DNA from: Janthinobacterium sp. PC23-8
Lineage (GTDB): Bacteria; Pseudomonadota; Gammaproteobacteria; Burkholderiales; Burkholderiaceae_D
Assembly (NCBI RefSeq): GCF_002250505.1
Contig: NZ_NJGY01000003.1
Span: forward strand, 211,977 to 275,976
DNA: 64,000 bases
Direction: 5' to 3'
Part shown: piece after piece, positions 54,126-63,779 of the stretch
Position numbering within the stretch: the first letter of the stretch is position 1
How the letters are laid out: each line of letters begins with the position of its first letter
Notes under the pieces: model-generated
Seen by the model: only the letters and a program-made list of their open reading frames with translations
Told to the model about the DNA's origin: nothing
The model's database searches: none
Translations under genes and position numbers: made by a program

Positions 54126-55811
54126 ATGAACACCCTTCCACGCAAGGCCGCACTGGCGGCGGCGCTGCTGTGCGCACACGCCGCGCACGCGGTCGAAATC
54201 AAGGGCGACACCGTCAACGGCAGTTTCGATTCCACCATTGCGGTGGGCACCGGCATGCGGCTCAATGGTCCGACCTGCGACGCCGTCATCGGCAGCGCCG
54301 GTGGCACGCCGCTGGGCGGCGGCTGCGCCGATGCGGCCAGCTCGCTCAACGACCAGGGCAACCTGAACTATGCGCGCCACGACCGTTTCACCACCTACAT
54401 CAAGGGCACCCACGAGCTGCTGCTGAACTTCCCGGACGATATCAAGTTCCTGGGCCGGGTCAGCTGGCTGCGCGACTTTTCCTCCACCCACGCCAGCGGC
54501 CTGGCCAGCGCCACCGGCGCCCCGGCGCCGTTCGTGCCCGACGCCAGCGACGACCTGCGCCACAAGACGCGGCTGCTCGACTTATGGGTCAGCAAGTCGT
54601 TTGCCATCGGCGAGGAACGCATGCGGGTGCGCCTGGGCAACCAGGTGGTGAACTGGGGCGAGAGCATGTTTATCGCCGGCGGCATGAACCAGACCAACTC
54701 CGTCGACCTGATGCGCCTGGCCCAGCCGGGCACGCAGCTCAAGGAAGCGGTCTTGCCGGCGCCGATGCTCAATGTGTCCACTGGCCTGGGCCACGGCGCC
54801 AGCATCGAGGCCTATGTGCAGCGCGGCTGGAACGGCAATTACTTCCCGCCCGTCGGCAGCTACTGGTCGACGGCGACCATCGGCAAGGGTGCCGCCGACT
54901 ATGGCGTACCGGACGCCTCCACGCCGCGCAGCAACGGCCAGTACGGTGCGGCGCTGCGCTACCAGCCCGAAGGCACGCAGCTGAACCTGGGCCTGTACGC
55001 CATCAACTACCATGACAAGTCGCCGGTGCTGGCCACCTCGATGACCTCTGGCGCGGGCTTCGCCTACCGCTACCTCGAAGACCGCAAGCTGTTCGGCATC
55101 AGCGCCAACTTCCCGCTCGGGAACTGGGCCATCGGCAGCGAACTCAGTTACCGTCCGCGCGACGCCATCGCCCTCAATTCGTCCGCGCCTGGCCTGTCGG
55201 CGACCTCGCAGACGGCCAACAACGGCGCGCGCGCCTGCCTGGCCAGCGGCGCCTGCTATGTCGAGGAAAAGAAATTCCAGTGGCATGTGACGGGCCTGTT
55301 GAGCCTGAGCCCGAGCGAAAACCCCACCTTGCTCGGTTTGCTGGGCGCCGATACGGCCACCTTGCTGGCCGAGGCGGTGCTGGTGCGCTATCCCGACCTG
55401 CAGGCCAGTTACGACGGCGTGCCGGTGGCGGCCGGCGGCTGGGGCTGGGGTTACGGCAGCGGCGCCGACGCCAGGCGCACCGGCCCCGGCGTGCCGGCGG
55501 CGAAGGGCACGCGCAATTCCTACGGCTACAACTTCGACTTCAGCTGGGTCTACGACGGCAGCGTGATTCCCGGCTGGCAGGTGGTGCCGGAGCTGTACTT
55601 CTTCCACGCGGTCAAGGGGCGCACGCCGAACCTGACGGCGACCTTCATGGAAGGGGCCAAGTCGGCCAACTTCACGGTCAGCTTCATCAAGAATCCGGCC
55701 AGCTGGCAGGTCAGCCTGAACTACGCGCGTTTCTGGGGCGGCGCGTCCATCCTTGACCAGCCATTGCGCGACCGCGCCTTTGTCGGCGCCAACGTGTCGC
55801 GCACGTTCTGA
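54126..55811 (+). CDS. DUF1302 outer-membrane beta-barrel protein, copy 2
   Basis: A 561-residue protein with signal peptide (AALAAALLCAHAAHA), VRLGNQVVNWGESMFIAGGMNQTNSVDLMRL (core NQVVNWGESMFIAGG, typical DUF1302), alternating beta-strand sequence and a terminal Phe (VGANVSRTF). It is the paralogue of 3467-5170. Proposed outer-membrane pore or receptor of the envelope module. A strong hairpin follows the stop. Confidence 0.85.
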   Translation: MNTLPRKAALAAALLCAHAAHAVEIKGDTVNGSFDSTIAVGTGMRLNGPTCDAVIGSAGGTPLGGGCADAASSLNDQGNLNYARHDRFTTYIKGTHELLLNFPDDIKFLGRVSWLRDFSSTHASGLASATGAPAPFVPDASDDLRHKTRLLDLWVSKSFAIGEERMRVRLGNQVVNWGESMFIAGGMNQTNSVDLMRLAQPGTQLKEAVLPAPMLNVSTGLGHGASIEAYVQRGWNGNYFPPVGSYWSTATIGKGAADYGVPDASTPRSNGQYGAALRYQPEGTQLNLGLYAINYHDKSPVLATSMTSGAGFAYRYLEDRKLFGISANFPLGNWAIGSELSYRPRDAIALNSSAPGLSATSQTANNGARACLASGACYVEEKKFQWHVTGLLSLSPSENPTLLGLLGADTATLLAEAVLVRYPDLQASYDGVPVAAGGWGWGYGSGADARRTGPGVPAAKGTRNSYGYNFDFSWVYDGSVIPGWQVVPELYFFHAVKGRTPNLTATFMEGAKSANFTVSFIKNPASWQVSLNYARFWGGASILDQPLRDRAFVGANVSRTF

Positions 55812-55814
55812 TGG

Positions 55815-55854
55815 TCGCCAGCCCGGCCGCGCGCCGCCGGGCTGGCGATTTGTT
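55815..55854 (+). terminator. Terminator after DUF1302 copy 2
   Basis: TCGCCAGCCCGGC, 8-base loop, GCCGGGCTGGCGA: a perfect 13-bp stem followed by TTTGTT. It separates the barrel genes from the RND-YCF48-chemoreceptor part; the rest of the 216-bp gap is A/T-rich near 55975-56000 and probably carries a new promoter. Confidence 0.7.
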
Positions 55855-56027
55855 GCAAATCGGCGTGGAGCGATGCCTTGTGCGGGTTTGGGATAACCGC
55901 TGCGCCAGCAAGCGCATAAGCTAAGACGAGCCAGTACCGCGGCGTACCGATCACATATTACGGAATCAACATGATCATTCTTATCAATAAAATATTGCAT
56001 CCGAACCTGGATTGGGCGGACTGACCC

Positions 56028-58391
56028 ATGAAAAACTATTTCAGTCTGCATCACCTGGAACAGCTGCTGTTCCGGCTGCGCGTACCGATCCTGGGCGCGC
56101 TGGCCGCGCTGACCGCCGTGATGGCCTTCTTCGCGCTGCAGCTGCGCATGGATGCCGGCTTTGAGAAGCAGATGCCGGTCGGCCACGAGTATATCCAGAC
56201 CTTCAACCAGTACCGCAACGAGGTGCTGGGCGCGAACCGCATCAATATCGTGCTGCGCGCGCGGCACGGCCAGATCTGGACCCAGCCCGGCCTGGCGCGG
56301 CTGCATGCGCTGACGCAGGCGGTGATGTTCCTGCCCAATATCGACCGGCTCGGCGTGCAGTCGCTGTGGACCCCGAACACCTTTGTCAACGAGATCACCG
56401 AGGAGGGCTTTCGCGCCGATCCGGTGATCCCCGGCACCGTCACGCCCGAGCGGCTCGACGCAGCCGCGCTGGCGCAGATCCGCCAGAGTACGGCCGCCGG
56501 CGGTTTTGTCGGTACCCTGGTATCGCAGCGCCAGGACAGCGCCATGGTGATCGCCGAGATCAACGAATTCGACGCCCAGGGCCACAAGATCGATTACGTC
56601 GCCTACAACCACCTGCTGGAGCAGCAGATCCGCGCCAAATTCGAGGACAAGGACTTCGAGGTGCAGATCATCGGCTTTGCCAAGCAGATCGGCGACGTGG
56701 CCGACGGCGCGGCCGGCGTCGTCCATTTCTGCATCATCGCGCTGGTGCTGACGGCGCTGGCCGTGTACTGGTACTGCCGCTCGGTGCCGCTGACCCTGTT
56801 GCCGGTCCTGTGTTCGCTGGTATCGCTGGTGTGGCAGTTCGGCACCTTGCGCCTGCTCGGCTATGGCCTCGATCCGCTGGCCGTGCTGGTGCCGTTCCTG
56901 GTGTTCGCCATCGGCGTGTCGCACGGCGTGCAGCAGATCAATTACATCGTGCGCGGCATCGCCGCCGGCATGGACTGCGCGCACGCCGCCAGGGCCAGCT
57001 TCCGCGGCCTGCTGGTGCCGGGCGTGCTGGCGCTGGCGACCGCCTTCGTCTCGTTCGCCACCCTGGTGATGATCCCGATCCCGATGGTCAAGGAACTGGC
57101 GATCACGGCCTCGATCGGCGTAGCCTATAAAATCGTCACCAACCTGGTGATGCTGCCGCTGGCGGCCTCCCTGCTCAGCGTCGGCAAGGACTACGCCAGC
57201 GGCGCGATGCGCTCGCAGCTGGCGCGCGCGCGCTGGCTCGCGCCCCTGGGCCGCGCGGCCCGTCCGCGCACGGCCACCGCCATTGTCGCCGCCACCCTGG
57301 CCCTGCTGGCCGGCTCGGCCTGGTACAGCCACGACCGCCTGGTGGGCACCTTGCAGCCGGGCGCGCCCGAGCTGCGCGCCGATGCGCGCTACAACCTCGA
57401 CGCCAAGTCGATTTCGGCCAATTATTCCACCGGCCTGGACTGGCTCACCGTGGTGCTGGCGCTGCCGGCCGGCTCCTGCGAGAACGTCGGCTACGGCCGC
57501 TACCAGGACGATTTCGACGCCGCCATGCGCTATGTGCCTGGCGTGATGTCGGTCAGCTCCTTCGCCGGCCAGGTCAAGGCCTACAACGAGGGCTACAACG
57601 AAGGCAATCCGCGCATGGCGGTGGTGCCGCTGGACGCGGCCAACTATGCCGCGCTGGGCGTGGAAGTAGGGCGCGTGCGCGGTTTCGTCAGCAAGGAGTG
57701 CGCCATGCTGGCGACCAACCTGTACCTGACGGACCACAAGGCCGTGACCATCAACCGCGTGATCGACGCCGTGCGCCACTACCGCGACAACCACCGCCTG
57801 GCCGGCGTCACCGTGCGCCTGGCGGCGGGCAATGCCGGCGTGCTGGCGGCCGTCAACGACGAGGTGGAAAAATCCGAGCTGCCGATGATGCTGTATGTGT
57901 ACGGCGCCATCATCGTGCTGGTGCTGGCGGTGTACCGCGACCTGCGCGCCGTGGTGGCCTGCTGCGTGCCGCTGACGGTGGCCACCTTCATCGGCTACGC
58001 CTTCATGAAGTATCTGCAGATCGGCCTCACGGTGGCGACCTTGCCGGTGATGGTGCTGGCTGTCGGCATCGGCGTCGATTACGCCTTCTATATCTACAGC
58101 CGGCTGCAGCTGCACCTGGCCGGCGGCGAGACCATCGAAGTGGCGTTCGGCAAATCGATCCAGGAAATCGGCATCGCCACCATCTTCACGGCCATCACCC
58201 TGGCCATCGGCGTGGCGACCTGGTCGTTCTCGGCGCTGAAATTCCAGGCCGACATGGGCAAGCTGCTCGCTTTCATGTTCCTGGTCAACCTGGTCATGGC
58301 CATGACGGCCTTGCCCGCCTTTGCGGTGTTGCTGGAGCGACTGTTCCCGCGCCGCCGTCCCATCAGGCTGAGCGCCGCTCTGCAGCATTGA
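56028..58391 (+). CDS. RND/MMPL-family permease, copy 2
   Basis: A complete 787-residue permease with two similar halves. Each half has one helix, a periplasmic loop and a cluster of five helices: the first helix at about 19-38, the cluster from about 235 (VVHFCIIALVLTALAVYWY, VLVPFLVFAIGVSHGVQQINYIV), and a second set from about 625 (MLYVYGAIIVLVLAVYRDL, MVLAVGIGVDYAFYIYSRL). The GVDYAFYIYSR segment is typical of HAE3/MMPL-like exporters of hydrophobic compounds. It is a paralogue of 1-954. Proposed to move an aromatic or lipid-like molecule between inner membrane and periplasm. Confidence 0.9.
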   Translation: MKNYFSLHHLEQLLFRLRVPILGALAALTAVMAFFALQLRMDAGFEKQMPVGHEYIQTFNQYRNEVLGANRINIVLRARHGQIWTQPGLARLHALTQAVMFLPNIDRLGVQSLWTPNTFVNEITEEGFRADPVIPGTVTPERLDAAALAQIRQSTAAGGFVGTLVSQRQDSAMVIAEINEFDAQGHKIDYVAYNHLLEQQIRAKFEDKDFEVQIIGFAKQIGDVADGAAGVVHFCIIALVLTALAVYWYCRSVPLTLLPVLCSLVSLVWQFGTLRLLGYGLDPLAVLVPFLVFAIGVSHGVQQINYIVRGIAAGMDCAHAARASFRGLLVPGVLALATAFVSFATLVMIPIPMVKELAITASIGVAYKIVTNLVMLPLAASLLSVGKDYASGAMRSQLARARWLAPLGRAARPRTATAIVAATLALLAGSAWYSHDRLVGTLQPGAPELRADARYNLDAKSISANYSTGLDWLTVVLALPAGSCENVGYGRYQDDFDAAMRYVPGVMSVSSFAGQVKAYNEGYNEGNPRMAVVPLDAANYAALGVEVGRVRGFVSKECAMLATNLYLTDHKAVTINRVIDAVRHYRDNHRLAGVTVRLAAGNAGVLAAVNDEVEKSELPMMLYVYGAIIVLVLAVYRDLRAVVACCVPLTVATFIGYAFMKYLQIGLTVATLPVMVLAVGIGVDYAFYIYSRLQLHLAGGETIEVAFGKSIQEIGIATIFTAITLAIGVATWSFSALKFQADMGKLLAFMFLVNLVMAMTALPAFAVLLERLFPRRRPIRLSAALQH

Positions 58392-58401
58392 GGAGAATCA
58401 C

Positions 58402-59361
58402 ATGACAAGCAAATACACATGGCGCCGCGCCGCCGGCGCGCTGGCGGCGGCGCTGGCCGCCGTCACCTCGCTGGCGGCGGCGCAGTCGCCGGCCGCCCCC
58501 CCTGCGCCGGCACGGCCGGACCCATATGCGTTGCACGCCGGCATGCTCGACGCGCAGCGCGCCGGGCAGCGCGTGGTGGCCGTCGGCGAGCGCGGCGTCA
58601 TCGTGCTGTCGGACGACGATGGCGCCACCGTGCGCCAGGCGCGCGCGGTGGCCGCCGACCTGGCCCTGACGGCGGTGTCGTTCGCCGACGCGCGCAATGG
58701 CTGGGCGGTCGGCCACGGCGGCGTCATCGTGCATACGGCCGACGGCGGCGAGCACTGGACGCTGCAGCGCAGCGATACCGCCAGCGACCAGCCGCTGCTG
58801 ACGGTGTATTTCCGCGACGCGCAGCACGGCTGGGCCGGGGGGCTGTGGTCGCTGCTGCTGGCCACCAGCGATGGCGGCAAGACCTGGAACCGGATCACCC
58901 TGGCGCCGCCCGAAGGCAGCAAGAAGGCCGACCTGAATCTGCTGAAGATCTTTGCCTCGGGCCGCGACTTGTATATCGCCGCCGAGCGCGGCATGGTGCT
59001 CCATTCGCCTGATGACGGCGCCAGCTGGCAGTACCTGGCCACCGGCAGCAAGGCTTCCTTGTGGAGCGGCGCGGCCAGCGCCAAAGGCACGCTGGTGGTT
59101 GGCGGCCTTGGCGGCAAGCTGCTGCGCAGCAGCGACGGCGGCGCCCACTGGGCGCCGGTCGACGCCGGCAGCGCCTCGCTGACGCAGCTGCGCGCCGACG
59201 GCCAGGATCTGTGGGCCGGCGCGCTTGACGGGCGGCTGCTGCGCAGCACCGACGACGGCCTGCACTGGAGCGCCGCCGCCAGCGGCGAGCCGGTCACGGC
59301 CATCGTTGCCCGCACCGGCGGCGGCATGCTGCGCTACGGCAAGTCGGGAGTCGTCAAATGA
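58402..59361 (+). CDS. YCF48/BNR-type beta-propeller protein, copy 2
   Basis: A 319-residue protein with signal peptide ([15 protein letters not shown]) and YCF48/BNR blades: [69 protein letters not shown]. It is the paralogue of 997-2079. It lies 10 bp after the RND gene and overlaps the chemoreceptor start by four bases, so it is translationally coupled to it. A periplasmic accessory role is likely; the ligand is unknown. Confidence 0.83.
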   Translation: MTSKYTWRRAAGALAAALAAVTSLAAAQSPAAPPAPARPDPYALHAGMLDAQRAGQRVVAVGERGVIVLSDDDGATVRQARAVAADLALTAVSFADARNGWAVGHGGVIVHTADGGEHWTLQRSDTASDQPLLTVYFRDAQHGWAGGLWSLLLATSDGGKTWNRITLAPPEGSKKADLNLLKIFASGRDLYIAAERGMVLHSPDDGASWQYLATGSKASLWSGAASAKGTLVVGGLGGKLLRSSDGGAHWAPVDAGSASLTQLRADGQDLWAGALDGRLLRSTDDGLHWSAAASGEPVTAIVARTGGGMLRYGKSGVVK

Positions 59362-60998
59362 ACCCGCGCCGGCCCTGGCGCGATCTGTCGATGCGCGCGC
59401 GGCTGCTGATGTTGTCGGGCGTGCTGTCGGCGGCGATCCTGCTGCTGGGCGGCATGGGCATCTATGCCGGCCAGCGCGCCGTCGGCGACATGCGGCAAAT
59501 GTATGCCGGTGACGCGCGCGCCATCGAATTGCTGGCGCAAATCCGCAGCAACATGCTCGAAGGCGCAGTGGCCTCGGGCCAGATGGCCGGCGTGCCGGCC
59601 GAGCAGAGGCCGCAGTTGCTCAAGGCCGCCGACGAGTACATGCGCATCGCCGCCGACAGCTGGCGGCAATACCGGCAGATACCCGCCAATGCCCGCATCG
59701 TGGCGCTCAGCGAGCGCTTCGAGCGGGCCTTCAAGCCGGCTTTCGAGGCCACCAGCGTCTATTATCGCGCCCGCTACAGCGGCGACCTGGCGGCGGTGGC
59801 GGCGATCGACGCCGGCATCGAACCGATCTGGAACGCCTATGTCGACGCCACCGAGCAGCTGGTGGCGGCCAACAAGGAACAGGCGCGTGCGCGCTTCGAC
59901 GCCGGTGTGGCGGCAGCGGACCTGATGCGGCTGGTGGCCGGCGTGGCCATCTGCGGCGGCATCGTGCTGTCGGTGCTGATGCATCGCGGCTTCGTGCGCT
60001 CGTTGCTGGTGCCGCTCGAGGCGGCGGTGCGCAACTGCGAAAGGATCGCCGCCGGCGACCTGCGCGCCAGCCTGCCGCCGGTGTCGGGCGACAACGAGAT
60101 CGCGCGGCTGGTGGCGGGCTTCGCCACCATGCAGCGCGACCTGTCGGCGGCGGTGCGGGTGGTCAAGGACGGCACCGGCGAGATCGCCGCAGCCACCCAC
60201 GAGATCGCGCAGGGCACGCTGGACCTGTCGCACCGCACCGAGCGCCAGGCGGCGTCGCTGGAGGTGACGGCCGCCAGCGTCGAGACCTTGCTGCGCACCG
60301 TCGAACAGAATGCCGACAGCGCCGCCACGGCCCTGCGCATGACGGGCGCGGCCAGCGCCATCGCGCAGCAGGGCAAGGACGCGGTGGCCGGCGTGATCGG
60401 CGCGATGGGGCAGATCGAGGCCAGCGCGCGCCAGGTGGCCGAGATCGTCACCGTGATCGAGTCGATCGCCTTCCAGACCAATATCCTGGCGCTGAACGCG
60501 GCGGTCGAATCGGCCCGCGCCGGCGAGCACGGACGCGGCTTCGGCGTGGTTGCCAGCGAAGTGCGCGCGCTGGCGCAGCGCTCGGCCTCGGCCGCGCGCG
60601 ACATCGGCGCGCTGATACGGCGCTCGGGCGCCGAGGTGGCCGCCGGTTCGGCCCAGGCGCACGGCGCCGGCCAGACCATGGAAACCATGCTGGCCGAAGT
60701 GACGCAAGTGGCCGGCATCGCCGCGCGCATCGCCGCAGCGTCGCAGTCGCAATCGCGCGATATCGCCCAGCTGAGCGAGGCCGTCGGCGAGATCGACGGC
60801 GCCACCCAGCAGAACGCCGCGCTGGTGGAACAGGTCAGCGCGGCGGCGGCATCGCTGGCGCGCCAGACCGATGCGCTGTCCGAGGCGATGGCGGTGTTCA
60901 AGCCGCAGGAGGCGCGTGCGCCAGTTCCAGGGTCCGTGCCAGGCACAGTTGCTCCAGCCCAGACAGTTCGGCGGGCAGGCGCGATTGCTGTGGCATAA
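59358..60998 (+). CDS. Methyl-accepting chemotaxis protein
   Basis: A 546-residue chemoreceptor: membrane helix about 16-36, a four-helix-bundle periplasmic domain (about 37-190), second helix about 191-210, HAMP domain, then the cytoplasmic signalling hairpin with tip [30 protein letters not shown] (core [20 protein letters not shown]) and methylation helices. There is no C-terminal CheR/CheB pentapeptide. Its ATG overlaps the YCF48 stop, an unusual link of transport genes to taxis. Its last 101 bases overlap the convergent TetR gene. Confidence 0.92.
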   Translation: MNPRRPWRDLSMRARLLMLSGVLSAAILLLGGMGIYAGQRAVGDMRQMYAGDARAIELLAQIRSNMLEGAVASGQMAGVPAEQRPQLLKAADEYMRIAADSWRQYRQIPANARIVALSERFERAFKPAFEATSVYYRARYSGDLAAVAAIDAGIEPIWNAYVDATEQLVAANKEQARARFDAGVAAADLMRLVAGVAICGGIVLSVLMHRGFVRSLLVPLEAAVRNCERIAAGDLRASLPPVSGDNEIARLVAGFATMQRDLSAAVRVVKDGTGEIAAATHEIAQGTLDLSHRTERQAASLEVTAASVETLLRTVEQNADSAATALRMTGAASAIAQQGKDAVAGVIGAMGQIEASARQVAEIVTVIESIAFQTNILALNAAVESARAGEHGRGFGVVASEVRALAQRSASAARDIGALIRRSGAEVAAGSAQAHGAGQTMETMLAEVTQVAGIAARIAAASQSQSRDIAQLSEAVGEIDGATQQNAALVEQVSAAAASLARQTDALSEAMAVFKPQEARAPVPGSVPGTVAPAQTVRRAGAIAVA

Positions 60999-61542
60999 GC
61001 AGCATCAGTCCTTCGATCTGGGTGGCCATCAGCGCGGCGCGCTGGGCCACCTCTTTTTTTTCCAGCGCCGGATTGAGTTCGCGGATAAAGAACTCGAACA
61101 CCGCGCGTTCGTGGCCGTAAGTGTCGACCATCGCCTGGCGCGCGAAGTCGTTGGTCTGCGCCAGCGCCCACAGCTGCGCGAACAGCGATTGCGACACGGG
61201 GCTCTTGATGTCACGCAGCAGGTAGTCGAGCACGGACTCGAACTGCCGTAGCCGCGAGCGCGCCGGCCGCGCCAGCACGCGGTTGATCTCCCTCAGATAG
61301 TTCGACGTTACCCGCGTGATCATCGCCTGCAGCAGTTCTTCCCAATTGGCGAAGTGATGCTGGAGCGCGGAGATGCGCATGTTCAGGCGCTCGGCCACCT
61401 TGCGCATCGACAGCGATGCGTGCCCTTCATGCACCATGATTTCTATCGCCGCGTCGAGGATGCGGCCAACCGTCGCCTGTCCCTTCGGCGTGCGCGCGGC
61501 GATGGCCGCGTCTTCGGGGATGTCGAATGTGATGGATTTCAT
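60898..61542 (-). CDS. TetR-family regulator
   Basis: A 214-residue TetR protein with a helix-turn-helix in [44 protein letters not shown] (core [21 protein letters not shown]), and a helical effector domain. The frame opens at 61656, but the ATG at 61542 starts the homology. It is divergent from the amine oxidase gene, with two GGTC-N4-GACC sites in the 218-bp gap, so it most likely represses both. Confidence 0.87.
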   Translation of the reverse strand: MKSITFDIPEDAAIAARTPKGQATVGRILDAAIEIMVHEGHASLSMRKVAERLNMRISALQHHFANWEELLQAMITRVTSNYLREINRVLARPARSRLRQFESVLDYLLRDIKSPVSQSLFAQLWALAQTNDFARQAMVDTYGHERAVFEFFIRELNPALEKKEVAQRAALMATQIEGLMLLMPQQSRLPAELSGLEQLCLARTLELAHAPPAA

Positions 61543-61579
61543 GCTGCCTCGCGCTGGCTTCTGGATTGTCAAAATTACC

Positions 61580-61736
61580 GGTCGGATGACCCGCTGGCGA
61601 AGAGCCGCCCGCCGGCTTTCGCGTCGGGTTAACGCCACAGGCATTGTAACAGTCACCGTAATTTTACTTAGTGCAACAGTTAGCGCTTGCTGCAGATGCT
61701 GCGCTGATTTATAAATAAAAAACGGTCAATTGACCG
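61580..61736. promoter_or_regulatory. Paired GGTC-N4-GACC operators
   Basis: GGTC-GGAT-GACC at 61580-61591 lies near the TetR start, and GGTC-AATT-GACC at 61724-61735 (inside the 14-base palindrome CGGTCAATTGACCG, 61723-61736) lies 25 bp before the oxidase ATG. One site per divergent gene fits a TetR autorepressor. Confidence 0.65.
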
Positions 61737-61760
61737 GTAAAATAAAAACTGAGGACACCT

Positions 61761-63218
61761 ATGGAACACAATGCCAAGTCTGGCCGGCGCGCCTTTTTGA
61801 GAAACTCCAGCGTGGCCGCCGCCGGTGCGGCCCTCGGGCTGCAAGCGGCCCGGGCCGGTGAGCAGGCGGTGACGGTGGCGCGTGCGCGCGGCGCGCCGGT
61901 GGCCGACGGCGCGCAGTTCGACGTGATCGTGATCGGCGCCGGCTTCGCGGGCCTGACGGCCGCGCGCGACAGCGCCCAGCGCGGCGCGAAAACGCTCTTG
62001 ATTGAAGCGCGCAACCGCATCGGCGGGCGCACCTTCACCGCCGAGTATGCGGGTGCCAAGCTTGAACTGGGCGGCACCTGGATCCACTGGAGCCAGCCCT
62101 TCGTGTGGTCCGAGATCAGCCGCTATGGCCTGGAAATCGAAGAGAGCCCGGGCTTCGGCGCCGAGCGCATGTCGTGGATCGCGCAGGGCCAGCTCAGGCA
62201 CGGAAAAGCTGGCGACGTGCTGCGGATGATGGGCGAGGGGCTGGAGACATTCTGCAATATCGACGGCCAGGGCGGGCGCACGGTGTTCCCGCGCGCGCAC
62301 GACCCGTTCTTCTCCAGGCTGGTCGCCAAATATGACGGCCTGTCGATGCAGGACCGGCTCGACCAGATGGAAGCGAGCGCCGACCAGCGCGCGCTGGCCG
62401 GCGCCTTTGTCGGCCTGGACTGCCATAACGACCCCGCTGTGGCGGGTGTGGTGGACCAGCTCAAATGGTGGGCGCTGGGCGACTTCGATGCCTCGCGCAT
62501 GGCCGACAAGCTGGGCCGCTTCAAGTTCGCCCAGGGCACGTCCGCGCTGGCCAACGCCATGCTGGGCGAGGCCGACGTCGACCTGCTGCTGTCGACTCCC
62601 GTCAGGGCGGTGCGCAGCGAGGGCCAGCTCACCACCGTGACGGCCGCCGACGGCAAGCGCTACCTGGGCAAGGCGGTGATCTGCACGGTGCCGATGAACG
62701 TGCTCAAGACCATCGCCTTCACGCCGCCGCTGTCGCCGGCCAAGCGGCAGGCCTCCATCGAAGAGCACACGGGCAAGGGCAGCAAATTCTATATCCACGT
62801 CAGGCAGAAGGTGGGCGCGTGGATGGGCCTGGCGCCATACCCGAACCCGATGACGGCCGCCTGGGCCGAGCGCGACCTGCCCGACGGCACGCTGCTGGTC
62901 GCATTTGCGCCGCCGGGCAAGGTGGAGATGAACGACCACGCCTCGGTGCAGCGGGCCTTGCGCACCTTGCTGCCGGGCGTCGAGGTGGTGGCGGTGACCG
63001 GCTACCACTGGACCGAAGACCCGTATTCGCTGGGAACCTGGTGCATGTACCGGCCCGGGCAGTTTACGCGCTACCTGCATGCGCTGGGCGAGCGCGAAGG
63101 CAATATCTTCTTTGCCAGCGCCGACAGCGCCAACGGCTGGCGCGGCTTTATCGACGGCGCCATCGAAGGCGGTAGCCGGGCCGCGCGCGAAGTGAGCCGT
63201 TACCTGCATGGTGCGTAG
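61761..63218 (+). CDS. Flavin monoamine oxidase family protein, Tat-exported
   Basis: A 485-residue FAD-dependent amine oxidase with a twin-arginine leader (SGRRAFLRNSSVAAAGAALG), dinucleotide fold VIVIGAGFAGLTAARD, EARNRIGGRTFT, the substrate-region GGTWIHWSQPFVW and a C-terminal FAD segment IFFASADSANGWRGFIDGAIEGG (core ADSANGWRGFIDGA). It oxidises an amine to an aldehyde with O2 or another acceptor, in the periplasm if the leader is functional. The amine could be tryptamine/tyramine-like, which would make it redundant with the TTQ enzyme, but this is not decided. Controlled presumably by the divergent TetR. Confidence 0.85.
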   Translation: MEHNAKSGRRAFLRNSSVAAAGAALGLQAARAGEQAVTVARARGAPVADGAQFDVIVIGAGFAGLTAARDSAQRGAKTLLIEARNRIGGRTFTAEYAGAKLELGGTWIHWSQPFVWSEISRYGLEIEESPGFGAERMSWIAQGQLRHGKAGDVLRMMGEGLETFCNIDGQGGRTVFPRAHDPFFSRLVAKYDGLSMQDRLDQMEASADQRALAGAFVGLDCHNDPAVAGVVDQLKWWALGDFDASRMADKLGRFKFAQGTSALANAMLGEADVDLLLSTPVRAVRSEGQLTTVTAADGKRYLGKAVICTVPMNVLKTIAFTPPLSPAKRQASIEEHTGKGSKFYIHVRQKVGAWMGLAPYPNPMTAAWAERDLPDGTLLVAFAPPGKVEMNDHASVQRALRTLLPGVEVVAVTGYHWTEDPYSLGTWCMYRPGQFTRYLHALGEREGNIFFASADSANGWRGFIDGAIEGGSRAAREVSRYLHGA

Positions 63219-63285
63219 ACCTTTTTCAAGGCAGCACGCTTGTCCCACCGGCGCTGCGGCGCCTTTCACCAAGAAAGAAGAGACC

Positions 63286-63750
63286 ATGAAATCGAAGTTG
63301 ATCCAACACCTGCTGGGCGCGCTTGTCCTGGCTGTGGCCATGACCCCGGCCTCGGCGGCGCAGTCCGCCATTCACCAGCAGTTGCAGCAGCGCGTCGATG
63401 CGCTGGGCAAGCAATGGTCGGGCCACGACGCCCACGCCATCGCGACGCAGTTTTTCACCGGCGACCTGACGGCCAGCGGCGAAGGCAATCCGGGCCTGGT
63501 GCAAGGCAGCGGGCAGCTTGAACCCCTGCTGGCCGAATTGTTCAAGGCCGCGCCGCACGCGCGCCTGGAAGTGCATGTCGCCGAGCAGCTGGGCGCCGAT
63601 GCGGCCTACGCCTGGGTAGTCTGGCATTGCAACGAAGACAAGCCGGCCACGCAGCAGTTCAAGGTGCGCAGCCTGTATGTCTTCAAGAAAACGGGCGGGC
63701 TCTGGAAGATCGCGGCCGACGCCTATTCCATGGGCGGCTTGCCCAGATAA
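63286..63750 (+). CDS. Secreted SnoaL/NTF2-like protein
   Basis: A 154-residue protein with a signal peptide (LLGALVLAVAMTPASAAQ) and an NTF2-like (DUF4440/SnoaL) domain: QRVDALGKQWSGHDAHAIATQFF, GLVQGSGQLEPLLAELF and GLWKIAADAYSMGG. It follows the amine oxidase gene at 67 bp in the same direction. Possibly an isomerase, hydrolase or binding protein; function unknown. The ATG at 63286 has AGAAGAG upstream. Confidence 0.75.
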   Translation: MKSKLIQHLLGALVLAVAMTPASAAQSAIHQQLQQRVDALGKQWSGHDAHAIATQFFTGDLTASGEGNPGLVQGSGQLEPLLAELFKAAPHARLEVHVAEQLGADAAYAWVVWHCNEDKPATQQFKVRSLYVFKKTGGLWKIAADAYSMGGLPR

Positions 63751-63779
63751 GCAGGGCGGACCGGCCGGCGCCGGGCCTG

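Noticed and set aside
54582-58388. Minus-strand open frame of more than 1200 codons opposite DUF1302 and RND genes
   Set aside because: It is a high-GC antisense shadow: His/Gln/Arg/Gly-rich, no recognisable domain, while the plus strand carries two clear families with ribosome sites.
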